A stretch of 50,563 nucleotides of DNA, from contig CAKUHP010000010.1 in NCBI GenBank assembly GCA_934658705.1, positions 1 to 50,563 of the forward strand. Reading direction: 5' to 3'. This document shows, one piece after another, positions 38,980 through 47,351 of the stretch; within the stretch, counting starts at the first letter, position 1; each line of letters begins with the position of its first letter. The notes under the pieces were generated by a model. The model worked only from the letters and a program-made list of their open reading frames with translations. It ran no database searches and was not told the origin of the DNA. Made by a program: the position numbers and the translations under genes. The DNA comes from an uncultured Collinsella sp. GTDB lineage: Bacteria; Actinomycetota; Coriobacteriia; Coriobacteriales; Coriobacteriaceae.

Positions 38980-40158
38980 ATGAACGTTCTGGTCGTCAAC
39001 GCAGGATCTTCGACCCTTAAGTATCAGGTCATCGATACCAAGTCCCACAAGGTGTCCGCAAAGGGCTCCTGCGAGCGCGTCTGCTTTACCGGCGGTACCT
39101 TCACCCACGCTGCCAACGGCTCCAAGAAGGTGACCGAGAACATCGAGTTCCCCGACCACAAGGTCGCCATCGAGGTCGTCCTGAAGGACCTCGAGGCCAA
39201 CGGCGTCAAGATCGAGGGCATCGGCCACCGCATCGTTCAGGGCGGTTGGTACTTTGGCGATTCCTCCCTCGTCGACGAGGACGTTCTTGCCAAGATCCGC
39301 GAGGTCGCTCCGCTCGCCCCGCTGCACAACAACCCCGAGGCCAACGTTATCGAGTTCTGCCTGGAGCAGTATCCCGACCTGCCCAACGTCACGGTCTACG
39401 ACACCGCTTTCCACTTCAACATGCCCGAGGTCGCCAAGACCTACGCCCTGCCCAAGGACGTCTGCGACAAACTGCACATCCGTAAGTACGGCGCCCACGG
39501 CACCAGCTACCGCTACATCTCCAAGAAGGTTGCTGAGATGACCAACGGCGAGGCCCGCAAGGTTGTCGTGTGCCACATCGGCTCCGGCGCTTCCCTGTGC
39601 GCTATCGAGGACGGCAAGTGCATGGACACTACCATGGGCCTTACCCCGCTCGACGGCGTCATGATGGGCACCCGTTGCGGTTCCATCGACCCGGCTACCG
39701 TGTGCTACCTGCAGCGCGAGGGTGGCTACACCTTCGACGAGGTTGACGAGATGATGAACAAGAAGTCCGGCCTCATGGCTGTGACCGGCGGCAAGACCAA
39801 CGACTGCCGCAACGTCGAGGAGCTCGCCGCTGCTGGCGATCCCGAGGCTCAGCTCGCCTTCGATATGTTTGTCTACAAGATTGCCGCCAAGGCCGCCGAG
39901 ATGGCAACCTCTATGTGCGGCATGGACACGCTCGTCTTTACTGCCGGCATCGGCGAGCACGCTCCGGCTGTCCGCGCCGGTGTGGCCGACCGTCTGGCCT
40001 TTATGGGCGTCAAGATGGACCATGCCCGCAACGCTCTGCGCGGCGACGGCGCTTGGTGCCTGTCTGCCAAGGATTCCAAGGTCAAGATCTTCGTCATCCC
40101 CACGGATGAGGAGTTCATGATCGCTTCCGACGTCGAGCGTATCGTCAACGGCAAGTAA
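38980..40158 (+). CDS. ackA: Acetate kinase homologue, copy 1 (divergent active-site residues)
   Basis: A 392-aa member of the acetate kinase family, which makes ATP and acetate from acetyl phosphate. MNVLVVNAGSSTLKYQ, PLAPLHN, YDTAFHFNMPE and MMGTRCGSIDPATV are recognisable. At three positions that are nearly invariant in AckA it differs from copy 2 downstream: Tyr177 in KYGAHGTSY where the family has His, Ser202 in CHIGSGAS where the family has Asn (GNG), and His327 in TAGIGEH where the family has Asn. Activity or substrate may therefore be changed. GGGAGA precedes the ATG. It has its own terminator, so the two genes are separate units. Confidence 0.85.
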   Translation: MNVLVVNAGSSTLKYQVIDTKSHKVSAKGSCERVCFTGGTFTHAANGSKKVTENIEFPDHKVAIEVVLKDLEANGVKIEGIGHRIVQGGWYFGDSSLVDEDVLAKIREVAPLAPLHNNPEANVIEFCLEQYPDLPNVTVYDTAFHFNMPEVAKTYALPKDVCDKLHIRKYGAHGTSYRYISKKVAEMTNGEARKVVVCHIGSGASLCAIEDGKCMDTTMGLTPLDGVMMGTRCGSIDPATVCYLQREGGYTFDEVDEMMNKKSGLMAVTGGKTNDCRNVEELAAAGDPEAQLAFDMFVYKIAAKAAEMATSMCGMDTLVFTAGIGEHAPAVRAGVADRLAFMGVKMDHARNALRGDGAWCLSAKDSKVKIFVIPTDEEFMIASDVERIVNGK

Positions 40159-40172
40159 TTGATGCAAGGGGA

Positions 40173-40209
40173 GGGGACTGGATGGCTATGTGCCGTTCAG
40201 CCCCTTTTT
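40173..40209 (+). terminator. Intrinsic terminator of ackA copy 1
   Basis: GGGG(A)CTG (40173-40180) pairs with CAGCCCC (40198-40204) around an inner GGC/GCC pair, followed by TTTTT. Confidence 0.8.
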
Positions 40210-40225
40210 ATGCGCTTTGAGCGAA

Positions 40226-40251
40226 GAGTTTAATAGAGAATTATTGAACTC
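40226..40251. promoter_or_regulatory. 26-nt AT-rich inverted repeat upstream of ackA copy 2
   Basis: GAGTTTAATA (40226-40235) faces TATTGAACTC (40242-40251) with one T-G opposition. It lies about 70 nt before the start of copy 2, in its promoter region, and is a candidate operator. Confidence 0.5.
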
Positions 40252-40322
40252 TGATAACTTCTTATTAAGGATACGGCCGCCTTACAGGTTTGCCGACCGT
40301 ACTGTAATCACGAAGGAGTCTC

Positions 40323-41501
40323 ATGAACGTACTTGTTGTCAACGCCGGCAGCTCGAGCCTTAAATATCAGCTTTTGGACACCGATACCCGCGAGGTTTTC
40401 GCCAAGGGTAACTGCGAGCGTATCGGCTCGGAAATGGGCATCTTTGGCCACTCCGAGAACGGTGGTGCCAAGCAGACCGAGGAGATTCCTTTCCCCGACC
40501 ACCGCTCGGCTATCGCGCGTGTACTCGAGGAGCTCGAGAAGACTGACTTTACGATCGATGGCATCGGTCACCGCATCGTTCAGGGTGGCTGGTACTTCGA
40601 TGATTCCGCGGTCGTCGACGATGAGGTCATGGCTAAGATTCTCGAGGTGGCCCCGCTCGCCCCGCTGCACAATTACGGCGAGGCCGCGGCAATTGAGTAT
40701 TGCCGCGAGAAGTATCCGGAGCTGCCCAACGTGGCCGTTTTCGACACGTCGTTCCACATGACGATGCCCGAGGTCGCCTACACCTACGCCCTGCCCAAGG
40801 ACGTGTGCGACAAGTACCACGTGCGCAAGTACGGTGCCCACGGCACGAGTCACCGCTACGAGTGGATGATGGCCAAGGAAATCCTGGGCTCACGCTGCCA
40901 CCGCCTGCTCTCGTGCCACCTGGGCAACGGCGCCTCGCTCGCCGCGATCGAGGACGGCGTTTGCCGCGATACCACGATGGGCCTCACGCCGCTCGACGGC
41001 CTGATGATGGGTACCCGTTGCGGTTCCATCGACCCTGCCACCGTGTGTTACCTGCAGCGCGAGGGCGGCTACAGCTATCAGGAAGTCGACGACATGATGA
41101 ACAAGCAGTCCGGCCTGCTTGCCATCTCGGGCATCTCCAACGACGCTCGCGACATCCGTACGCGCGCCTCCGAGGGCGACGAGCGCTGCCTGCTCGCCTT
41201 CGATATGTTCGCCTACAAGGCCATGCAGCAGGCCGGCTCCATGATTGCTTCCATGGCGGGCGTGGACACCATCACCTTTACCGCCGGCATCGGCGAGAAC
41301 GACTGGTCGATCCGCAAGGCCTTCTGCGACTGCTTTGAGTGGCTGGGCGTGCGCATCGACAACAATAAGAACCGCGAGGCCGTGGGCAACGGCCCGCAGG
41401 TCATCAGCGCCGCCGGCTCTGCCGTCACGGTCATGGTCATCCCCACCGACGAGGAATACATGATCGCCCACGACGTCGAGCGCCTGACCAAGAACAACTA
41501 G
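40323..41501 (+). CDS. ackA: Acetate kinase, copy 2 (canonical)
   Basis: A 392-aa acetate kinase, the ATP-forming last step of acetate fermentation. All family residues checked are intact: VVNAGSSSLKYQ, KYGAHGTSH (His177), CHLGNGAS (Asn202), GTRCGSIDPATV, TAGIGEN (Asn326) and PTDEEYMIAHD. Its partner phosphotransacetylase is encoded convergently on the other side of the intergenic repeats. Same length as copy 1 and alignable without gaps up to about residue 270, so the pair came from tandem duplication. AAGGAG precedes the ATG. Confidence 0.93.
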   Translation: MNVLVVNAGSSSLKYQLLDTDTREVFAKGNCERIGSEMGIFGHSENGGAKQTEEIPFPDHRSAIARVLEELEKTDFTIDGIGHRIVQGGWYFDDSAVVDDEVMAKILEVAPLAPLHNYGEAAAIEYCREKYPELPNVAVFDTSFHMTMPEVAYTYALPKDVCDKYHVRKYGAHGTSHRYEWMMAKEILGSRCHRLLSCHLGNGASLAAIEDGVCRDTTMGLTPLDGLMMGTRCGSIDPATVCYLQREGGYSYQEVDDMMNKQSGLLAISGISNDARDIRTRASEGDERCLLAFDMFAYKAMQQAGSMIASMAGVDTITFTAGIGENDWSIRKAFCDCFEWLGVRIDNNKNREAVGNGPQVISAAGSAVTVMVIPTDEEYMIAHDVERLTKNN

Positions 41502-41523
41502 CACATTCATTTGCAATTGAGAG

Positions 41524-41559
41524 AAAGGCCTCCAGAGCAACAGCTCCGGAGGCCTTTTT
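41524..41559 (+). terminator. Intrinsic terminator of ackA copy 2
   Basis: AAAGGCCTCC pairs with GGAGGCCTTT, and the inner GAGC pairs with GCTC across one mismatch; TTTTT follows. Confidence 0.88.
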
Positions 41560-41560
41560 G

Positions 41561-41708
41561 TCAGCAGGCGAAAATCCTAGTCCCAAAGTGGTCGTCGCCA
41601 GCAACGCCTGCGCTTTCAGCAACGGCACCCAATCATTCAGATTCTCAGCTCCAGCTCGTAGCCAAGCCGCCGTCCACTCCAGATTCCCTGAATGCCACGT
41701 AGCGGTAG
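41561..41708. other. Intergenic sequence without a convincing gene
   Basis: Part of the 352-nt gap between ackA copy 2 and pta. A minus-strand frame here runs on antisense into ackA and into the inverted repeat, with no ribosome binding site, so I do not call it. I see no other structure. Confidence 0.5.
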
Positions 41709-41837
41709 AAGGCCGCACAGGCTAACCCCTGAAAACATCCCGCAGACCAGAAACGCCCCCGTTCGTAGCTCCGAAGGAGCAGAACGGGGGCGTTTCATTG
41801 GTCGAGGACGTTTTCAGGGGTTAGCCTGTGTGGCCTT
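41709..41837. repeat. 129-nt nested inverted repeat between ackA and pta
   Basis: Outer arms of 28 nt (41709-41736 and 41810-41837) match as inverted copies at 27 of 28 positions. Inside them a second perfect 15-nt pair (41750-41764 with 41782-41796) encloses a third small pair GCTCC/GGAGC. The inner stem could end pta transcription, since pta stops 17 nt beyond the outer arm. Confidence 0.85.
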
Positions 41838-41853
41838 CGGGCGAGTGCGTCCG

Positions 41854-42834
41854 CTACTCAGCCATCTGAGCCTGGACGGCGGTGATGGCCACGACACCCA
41901 CGATGTCGTCGGCAGAGCAGCCGCGCGAAAGGTCGTTGACCGGCTTGGCGATGCCCTGCAGGATGGGGCCGTAGGCGTCGGCGCCGGCGAAGCGCTGGAC
42001 CAGCTTGTAGCCGATGTTGCCGGCCTCGAGGTCGGGGAACACGAGCACGTTGGCCTTACCGGCAACGGAGGAGCCGGGAGCCTTGAGCTGGGCGACGGTG
42101 GGGACGATGGCGGCGTCGAGCTGCAGGTCGCCATCGATGGCGAGCTCGGGAGCCTTCTCCTGGCAGAACTTCACGGCCTCCTGGACCTTCTTGGCGACCT
42201 CGCCGCCGGCGGAGCCCATGGTGGAGTAGGAGAGCATTGCCACGTGCGGCTCGACGTTGCCCATGAAGGTGGACCAGGAGTGAGCGGAAGCGATGGCGAT
42301 CTCGGAGAGCTCGTCAGAGGACGGGTTGATGTTGAGGCCGCAGTCGGCAAAGATCAGCGTGCCGTCGGTGCCGAACTGCGGGGTGTCGGTGCACATCACG
42401 AAGAAGGCCGAGACCAGCTTGGTGCCCGGGGCGGTCTTGAGGATCTGCAGCGCGGGGCGCAGGGTGTCGGCGGTGGAGTGGCAGGCGCCGGAGACCAGGC
42501 CGTCAGCATCGCCCATCTTGACCATCATGGTGCCAAAGTAGGTGGCGTCCATCACCTGGGCGCGAGCCTGCTCGATGGTGACGCCCTTCTTGGCGCGGAG
42601 CTCGGCAAACTTCTGCGCGTACTCCTCGTGCTTCTCGGCATTGCGCGGGTCGATGACGGTGGCGCCGGGAACGTTGATCTCGTCGGGGTTGCCCAGGATG
42701 ACGATCTTTGCCAGACCCTCCTCGATGATCTTAGTAGCCGCGACGATGGTGCGCGGATCCTCGCCCTCGGGCAGGACGATGGTCTTAAGGTCTGCCTTGG
42801 CGGCGGACTTCATACGGTTTAGGAAATCGCTCAT
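41854..42834 (-). CDS. pta: Phosphate acetyltransferase
   Basis: Converts acetyl-CoA and phosphate to acetyl phosphate, the substrate of acetate kinase. The 326-aa length is the short, single-domain form. Recognisable segments are TIVLPEGEDPRTIVAATKI, MVKMGDADGLVSGACHSTADTLRPALQI, AFFVMCTDTPQFGTDG, MLSYSTMGSAGG and the C-terminal VFPDLEAGNIGYKLVQRFAGADAYGPILQG. AAGGAG precedes the ATG at 42834. It is transcribed towards the two ackA genes, and not co-transcribed with them. Confidence 0.95.
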   Translation of the reverse strand: MSDFLNRMKSAAKADLKTIVLPEGEDPRTIVAATKIIEEGLAKIVILGNPDEINVPGATVIDPRNAEKHEEYAQKFAELRAKKGVTIEQARAQVMDATYFGTMMVKMGDADGLVSGACHSTADTLRPALQILKTAPGTKLVSAFFVMCTDTPQFGTDGTLIFADCGLNINPSSDELSEIAIASAHSWSTFMGNVEPHVAMLSYSTMGSAGGEVAKKVQEAVKFCQEKAPELAIDGDLQLDAAIVPTVAQLKAPGSSVAGKANVLVFPDLEAGNIGYKLVQRFAGADAYGPILQGIAKPVNDLSRGCSADDIVGVVAITAVQAQMAE

Positions 42835-42887
42835 GTTACTCCTTACAAGCGTTTCGCTAAGCTCCAGGCACCCGGCTGTTCACGAAT

Positions 42888-42908
42888 AAACCCGCTGCTA
42901 GCGGGTTT
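42888..42908. promoter_or_regulatory. Hairpin in the pta leader
   Basis: AAACCCGC (42888-42895) pairs with GCGGGTTT (42901-42908) around a 5-nt loop, about 55 nt upstream of the pta start on the minus strand. No T-run long enough for a firm terminator call. Confidence 0.45.
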
Positions 42909-43065
42909 ACCTTTCAATTATGTACGCCGCGGTGCTTGAGCTTTCCTTGTGTGGCAAGCTCATTATAGGACGCATTAGCGCTATAATCGCTCTGATAAAT
43001 ATGTCTCGAAGAATGTTCGAGAAAAGCCCAGCTAACAAGCATGTGGCTTTTGACAAGGAGTATCG

Positions 43066-44268
43066 ATGCAGATTACCTCAGGCCTGCCTGAAGGCTTTAA
43101 CGCCGGCGCGTACGACATGATCGTCGTCGGTGCCGGGTATGCCGGTGCCGTTTGCGCCCGTCGTCTCGCAGAGACTATCGGCTACCGCGTTGCCGTTCTG
43201 GAGCGTCGCAGCCACATCGCGGGCAATGCCTACGACTGCACTGACGAGGCCGGAATCCTGGTCCACGAGTACGGTCCGCACATCTACCACACCTTTAACG
43301 AGCGCGTCCACAACTTCCTGTCGCGCTTTACCAAGTGGACGGACTACCAGCACAAGGTGCTCGCCAACATCAACGGCACCCTTATGCCCGTGCCCTTCAA
43401 CCACGCGAGCCTCAAGCTCGCTTTTGGCGATGAGCGCGGCGAGGAGCTGTATCAAAAGCTCGTGGAGACCTTTGGCAAGGACGTCAAGGTGCCCATCATG
43501 GAGCTGCGCAAGAAGAACGATCCCGATCTGGCCGAAGTCGCCGACTACGTCTACGAGAATGTCTTCTTGCATTACACCATGAAGCAGTGGGGCCAGACAC
43601 CCGACCAGATCGATCCGTCGATCACCGGTCGCGTTCCCGTTTTTGTGGGCGATGACGACCGTTACTTCCCGCAGGCCCCCTTCCAGGGCATGCCGCAGGA
43701 CGGTTATACGGCGCTGTTTGAGCACATGCTCGACCACGACTTGATTGACGTGTTCTGCGACGTTGACGCTCGCGACCTCTTTGAGATCGATGAGACCACC
43801 GTCAAGGTCGACGGCAAGGTCTACGGCGGCGAGATCGTCTACACCGGTCCGCTCGATGAGCTGTTCAATCTCGACTTGGGCGCCCTGCCGTACCGCACGC
43901 TCGACATGAAGTTCGAGACGCTCGATATGGATCAGTTCCAGCCCGTGGGTACCGTCAACTACACCACGAGTGAGGACTACACGCGCATCACCGAGTTCAA
44001 GAACATGACTGGTCAGGTCCTGCCCGGCAAGACCACCATCATGAAGGAGTACTCCAAGGCATATACGCCCGGCTCGGGCGAGACGCCGTACTACGCGATT
44101 CTTGAGCCCGAGAACCGCGAGCTCTACGAGCGCTACCTTGAGCGTGTCCAGAACCTTACGAACTTCCACCCGGTTGGTCGCCTGGCCGAGTATCGCTACT
44201 ACGATATGGATGCCGTGACCAACTCCGCCCTCGACCTATCGGATGAGATTATCGCCTGCCATGCATAA
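43066..44268 (+). CDS. glf: UDP-galactopyranose mutase
   Basis: A 400-aa flavoenzyme that interconverts UDP-galactopyranose and UDP-galactofuranose, the precursor of galactofuranose in surface glycans. The FAD-binding motif VVGAGYAGAV is at about 21-30, followed by ERRSHIAGNAYD and GPHIYHT; NVFLHYTMKQWG and the Arg-rich C-terminal GRLAEYRYYDMD match the family. The first 15 residues are an extra polar stretch. A -10-like TATAAT lies at 42982-42987 upstream, and AAGGAG precedes the ATG. The glycosyltransferase gene overlaps its end by 8 nt. Confidence 0.95.
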   Translation: MQITSGLPEGFNAGAYDMIVVGAGYAGAVCARRLAETIGYRVAVLERRSHIAGNAYDCTDEAGILVHEYGPHIYHTFNERVHNFLSRFTKWTDYQHKVLANINGTLMPVPFNHASLKLAFGDERGEELYQKLVETFGKDVKVPIMELRKKNDPDLAEVADYVYENVFLHYTMKQWGQTPDQIDPSITGRVPVFVGDDDRYFPQAPFQGMPQDGYTALFEHMLDHDLIDVFCDVDARDLFEIDETTVKVDGKVYGGEIVYTGPLDELFNLDLGALPYRTLDMKFETLDMDQFQPVGTVNYTTSEDYTRITEFKNMTGQVLPGKTTIMKEYSKAYTPGSGETPYYAILEPENRELYERYLERVQNLTNFHPVGRLAEYRYYDMDAVTNSALDLSDEIIACHA

Positions 44269-45292
44269 AGTTATTACATTCGGCATCCCCTCGTACAATG
44301 CTGCCAAGGATATGGACCACTGCATTACCTCTATCCTTGAGGGAAGCAATTTTGCCACCGATGTCGAGATCATCATCGTCGACGATGGCTCTCAGGATGA
44401 GACGGCCGCAAAAGCAGACGAGTGGGAAGCTCGATATCCCGGTATTATTCGCGCTGTTCACCAAGAAAACGGTGGCCATGGCATCGCTGTCCTTTCGGGT
44501 CTTCGCGAGGCTCAGGGCACCTACTACAAGGTCGTCGATTCCGATGACTGGCTCGATGGCGACGCCCTTTCGACCATGCTGTCGCTGCTGCGCGGCTTTG
44601 AGGAGCGTGACCAGCGCGTAGATCTGTTCATCTCGAACTACGTGTACGAGAAGGTCTATGAGGGCACGCATGCCGCCATCGACTACAAGCTTGCCCTGCC
44701 GCGCAAGAAGATTTTTACGTGGGACAAGGTCGGCCATTTCCGTCTTGATCAGAACCTGCTCATGCACAGCCTGTGCTACCGCACGGACGTACTGCGCGAG
44801 TCCAATCTGCCCATGCCGGCGCACACCTTCTACGTGGACAACATCTACGCTTACGTGCCGCTGCCGCGCTGCAAGACCATGTATTACGCCGATATTGACC
44901 TCTACCGCTACTTCATTGGCCGAGAGGGCCAAAGTGTCAACGAGGCCACGATGGTCAAGCGTCTGGACCAGCAGTTCCGCGTTACGCGCGTCATGATGGA
45001 GTCGTTCCACCTGTATAGGGATGTCGAGTCGCCGCGTCTGCGTTCGTACATGATGAGCTACTTCACGCTGATGATGGCGGTCTGCTCGGTGTTCACCAAG
45101 CTTTCCGATGAGGAGGGCGCTGGCGAACGCCTGATGACGCTGTGGAAGGACCTGAAGGCTTACGACGAGCGCATGTATCGTCATGCCCGTTATGGCGTGG
45201 TCGGGTTCTTCACCAATCTGCGCGGACGGGCCGGAGACAAAACCACACTCGGCATATACCGTCTTGCCTCAAAGATCTTCAAATTCAACTAA
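44261..45292 (+). CDS. Family 2 glycosyltransferase
   Basis: A 343-aa GT-A fold glycosyltransferase. VITFGIPSYNAAKDMDHCITSIL, EIIIVDDGSQDETAAKADEW and YYKVVDSDDWLDGDAL carry the nucleotide-sugar and metal-binding aspartates (DDG, DSD). No membrane segment is evident. The gene starts 8 nt inside the end of glf and shares its transcript, so a galactofuranosyl transferase role is plausible but not shown by sequence. A nested inverted repeat follows. Confidence 0.9.
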   Translation: MHKVITFGIPSYNAAKDMDHCITSILEGSNFATDVEIIIVDDGSQDETAAKADEWEARYPGIIRAVHQENGGHGIAVLSGLREAQGTYYKVVDSDDWLDGDALSTMLSLLRGFEERDQRVDLFISNYVYEKVYEGTHAAIDYKLALPRKKIFTWDKVGHFRLDQNLLMHSLCYRTDVLRESNLPMPAHTFYVDNIYAYVPLPRCKTMYYADIDLYRYFIGREGQSVNEATMVKRLDQQFRVTRVMMESFHLYRDVESPRLRSYMMSYFTLMMAVCSVFTKLSDEEGAGERLMTLWKDLKAYDERMYRHARYGVVGFFTNLRGRAGDKTTLGIYRLASKIFKFN

Positions 45293-45327
45293 CTGCTGAG
45301 TAATCGCTGCTGATAGGTTGACTGGGT

Positions 45328-45431
45328 CCCTTGGCCTTTAGTTTGCTACTGCGAACAGTCCTGCTCGCACGGAAAGCACATTAAGTGCTTTCCGGCTCGT
45401 GCGGAACTTGTATCAAACTAAAGGCCAAGGG
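45328..45431. repeat. 104-nt nested inverted repeat after the glycosyltransferase gene
   Basis: Perfect 18-nt outer arms (45328-45345 and 45414-45431, CCCTTGGCCTTTAGTTTG and its complement) enclose a perfect 9-nt inner pair GGAAAGCAC/GTGCTTTCC (45371-45379, 45385-45393). No gene is present. The rest of the 374-nt gap up to the peptidase gene (45432-45578) shows nothing further that I can support. Confidence 0.82.
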
Positions 45432-45578
45432 GCCTCTGCTATAAGAATCGATTGTCAGACCGCCTGAATTTGAAGACCTTCGAGGCGCGGTATACAGGTG
45501 CCTGGGCTGAAAAGAATTAGGTTGGAAGTCGGTCGGAGGCGGGCGGGCGTTACGTTTGTCGCGAGTTCCGCATGCAAA

Positions 45579-45601
45579 GAAGGCCACTTAATGTGGCCTT
45601 C
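45579..45601. terminator. Hairpin before the P1 peptidase stop
   Basis: GAAGGCCAC pairs perfectly with GTGGCCTTC around TTAAT, between convergent genes; flanking T-runs are short. Confidence 0.6.
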
Positions 45602-45666
45602 GTCTTGCATAGGACTGTAGAGCAGCAAACATAACCAAGCCCCACCGGGCAACCGGTCAGGTGAGG

Positions 45667-46668
45667 TTATTTGGCGGCGCCGGGGATGCCGTGGGAGGTT
45701 TTGGCGGTTTTGGCTCCGTTTACGATGGCGGTCTGTAGGGCCCTTACGGCGAGCATGCCCAGCAGGTCTAGGGGCACGGCGGCGCTTGCCTGGGCGCCCA
45801 GCTTGCCGCTGGCGAGGGTGTAGATGGTGTCGCCGTCGTTGGTGGTGTGCGTGGGGCGGATGGCGTGGGCATAGGCGTCTGCGGCCATCTGGGAGACCTT
45901 GGTGGCCTGGGCTTTGGTGAGCTCCACGTTGGTGACGATGCAGCTGATGGTCGTGTTGGTGCGGTCGAGCGGCATCTGCATGGAACCTTCGGCGGCAAAG
46001 GCCGCAAGCTCCATATCGACGATCTGGTCGCTGTCGGCCGCAGCGCGCATGCCGGAGACCCACTCGCCGGTGAGGGGGTCAACAATGTTGCCGCAGGCGT
46101 TGACCGAGACCACGGCGCCCACCTTGACGGGGCCGAGCGCCACGGCGGCGGCGCCAAGGCCGGCCTTCATGCAGGTGGCAGGCCCCATGAGCTTGCCCAC
46201 CGTGGCACCGGTGCCGGCGCCCACGTTGCCCTGCTCGAGCGTGGTGGGGGTGTTGTCGAGTGCTTCGCGTACGGCGGCGATGCCGGCCTCGATATCGGGG
46301 CGCACCGTGGGGTCGCCATAGGCGAGGTCGAAGATGCAGCTGGAGCACACGATGGGTACCTGCGTGGGGCCGACAGGCAGGCCGATGCCGCGGCTCTCGA
46401 GCTCACGGGCGACGCCGCTTGCGGCTTCGAGGCCAAAGGCTGATCCGCCCGAGAGACAGACGGCGTGGACCTTGTTGACGGTGTTCTCGGGGCGCAGCAG
46501 GTCGGTCTCGCGCGATGCCGGGGCACCGCCGCGAACGTCAACACCGCCGGTGGCGCCCTCGGGTGCCACGATTACGGTGCAACCGGTGCCGGCCTCCTCG
46601 TCCGTATAGTTGCCAAAGCAAAAGCCATCGACATCGCAAACGTCAATGGCTTCAAGCAGTGTGTCCAT
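45667..46668 (-). CDS. P1 family (DmpA-like) peptidase
   Basis: A 333-aa member of the S58/P1 family, aminopeptidases that mature by self-cleavage at a Ser or Thr nucleophile. CLSGGSAFGLEAASGV, GNVGAGTGATVGK, VGAVVSVNACGNIVDP and NTTISCIVTNVELTKAQA are family segments; the Thr of the NTT motif is the expected nucleophile. No signal peptide is present, so it is cytoplasmic. Substrate unknown (N-terminal amino acids of small peptides or amides). AGGAG lies 6 nt before the ATG. Confidence 0.88.
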   Translation of the reverse strand: MDTLLEAIDVCDVDGFCFGNYTDEEAGTGCTVIVAPEGATGGVDVRGGAPASRETDLLRPENTVNKVHAVCLSGGSAFGLEAASGVARELESRGIGLPVGPTQVPIVCSSCIFDLAYGDPTVRPDIEAGIAAVREALDNTPTTLEQGNVGAGTGATVGKLMGPATCMKAGLGAAAVALGPVKVGAVVSVNACGNIVDPLTGEWVSGMRAAADSDQIVDMELAAFAAEGSMQMPLDRTNTTISCIVTNVELTKAQATKVSQMAADAYAHAIRPTHTTNDGDTIYTLASGKLGAQASAAVPLDLLGMLAVRALQTAIVNGAKTAKTSHGIPGAAK

Positions 46669-46738
46669 GTTTTACTCCTATCGGTTTTCCGCCGGGCCTT
46701 ATGCCCGGTCGGGATCCGTGCGGTACGGCAAAATTGTA

Positions 46739-46761
46739 GGCGCTGGGGGATGCCCAGCGCC
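46739..46761 (-). terminator. Hairpin downstream of maf
   Basis: A 9-bp GC-rich stem (46739-46747 with 46753-46761) is followed on the minus strand by TACAATTTTG. Confidence 0.6.
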
Positions 46762-46769
46762 AGATGCAA

Positions 46770-47351
46770 TTACGATAGTTTTTGAATCGCGCGCGCGACG
46801 CGGGCGATGGGCAGGCCCACCACGTTGTAGAAGTCGCCCGAAATATCATGCACGAGCATGCGCCCGCCGACGCCCTGGATGCCGTAGGCGCCGGCTTTGT
46901 CCATGGGCTCGCCTGAGGCGACGTAGCGCTCAATCTGCTCGTCGGTGAGCTCATAGAACGTCACGTCGGTCACATCGACAAACGACAGGCTCTCGGCGGC
47001 GTGCGGAGCTGTAGCGTCTCCGGCTTTAACGATGCAGACGCCGGTTGCGACCTGGTGCGTGCGGCCCGAGAGTTCGCGGAGCATGGTGCGCGCCTCGTCC
47101 TCGTTTGCCGGCTTACCCAAAATCTTGCCATCGAAGGTGACGATGGTATCGGCCGCGACGGTCAGTTCGTTGGGCTCGGCATGCTCTGTGGCAACGGCGG
47201 CGGCCTTGGCGCGTGCCAGGCGCTCGACAAGCGTGAGCGGGGCCTCGCCGTCAAAGGGGGTCTCGTCGATGTCTGCGGGGATGATGCGAATGTCGTAGCC
47301 TGCTTCGCGCATCAGCTCGATGCGGCGTGGCGATTGCGAAGCCAAAATCAT
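46770..47351 (-). CDS. maf: Maf-like nucleoside triphosphate pyrophosphatase
   Basis: A 193-aa enzyme that hydrolyses non-canonical or dTTP/UTP-type nucleotides to monophosphates. ILASQSPRRIELM at the N-terminus, AADTIVTFDGKILGKP, LSGRTHQVATGV and AGAYGIQGVGG are the Maf signature segments, with the conserved Asp in AADT. The start overlaps the end of the DJ-1/PfpI gene by 4 nt, so they form an operon. Confidence 0.93.
   Translation of the reverse strand: MILASQSPRRIELMREAGYDIRIIPADIDETPFDGEAPLTLVERLARAKAAAVATEHAEPNELTVAADTIVTFDGKILGKPANEDEARTMLRELSGRTHQVATGVCIVKAGDATAPHAAESLSFVDVTDVTFYELTDEQIERYVASGEPMDKAGAYGIQGVGGRMLVHDISGDFYNVVGLPIARVARAIQKLS

Noticed and set aside
41437..41718. Minus-strand frame in the ackA-pta gap
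   Set aside because: It runs antisense into the end of ackA copy 2 and through its terminator; no ribosome binding site or family.
41692..42822. 376-codon plus-strand open frame
   Set aside because: Antisense to pta; it begins inside the nested inverted repeat and has no motif.
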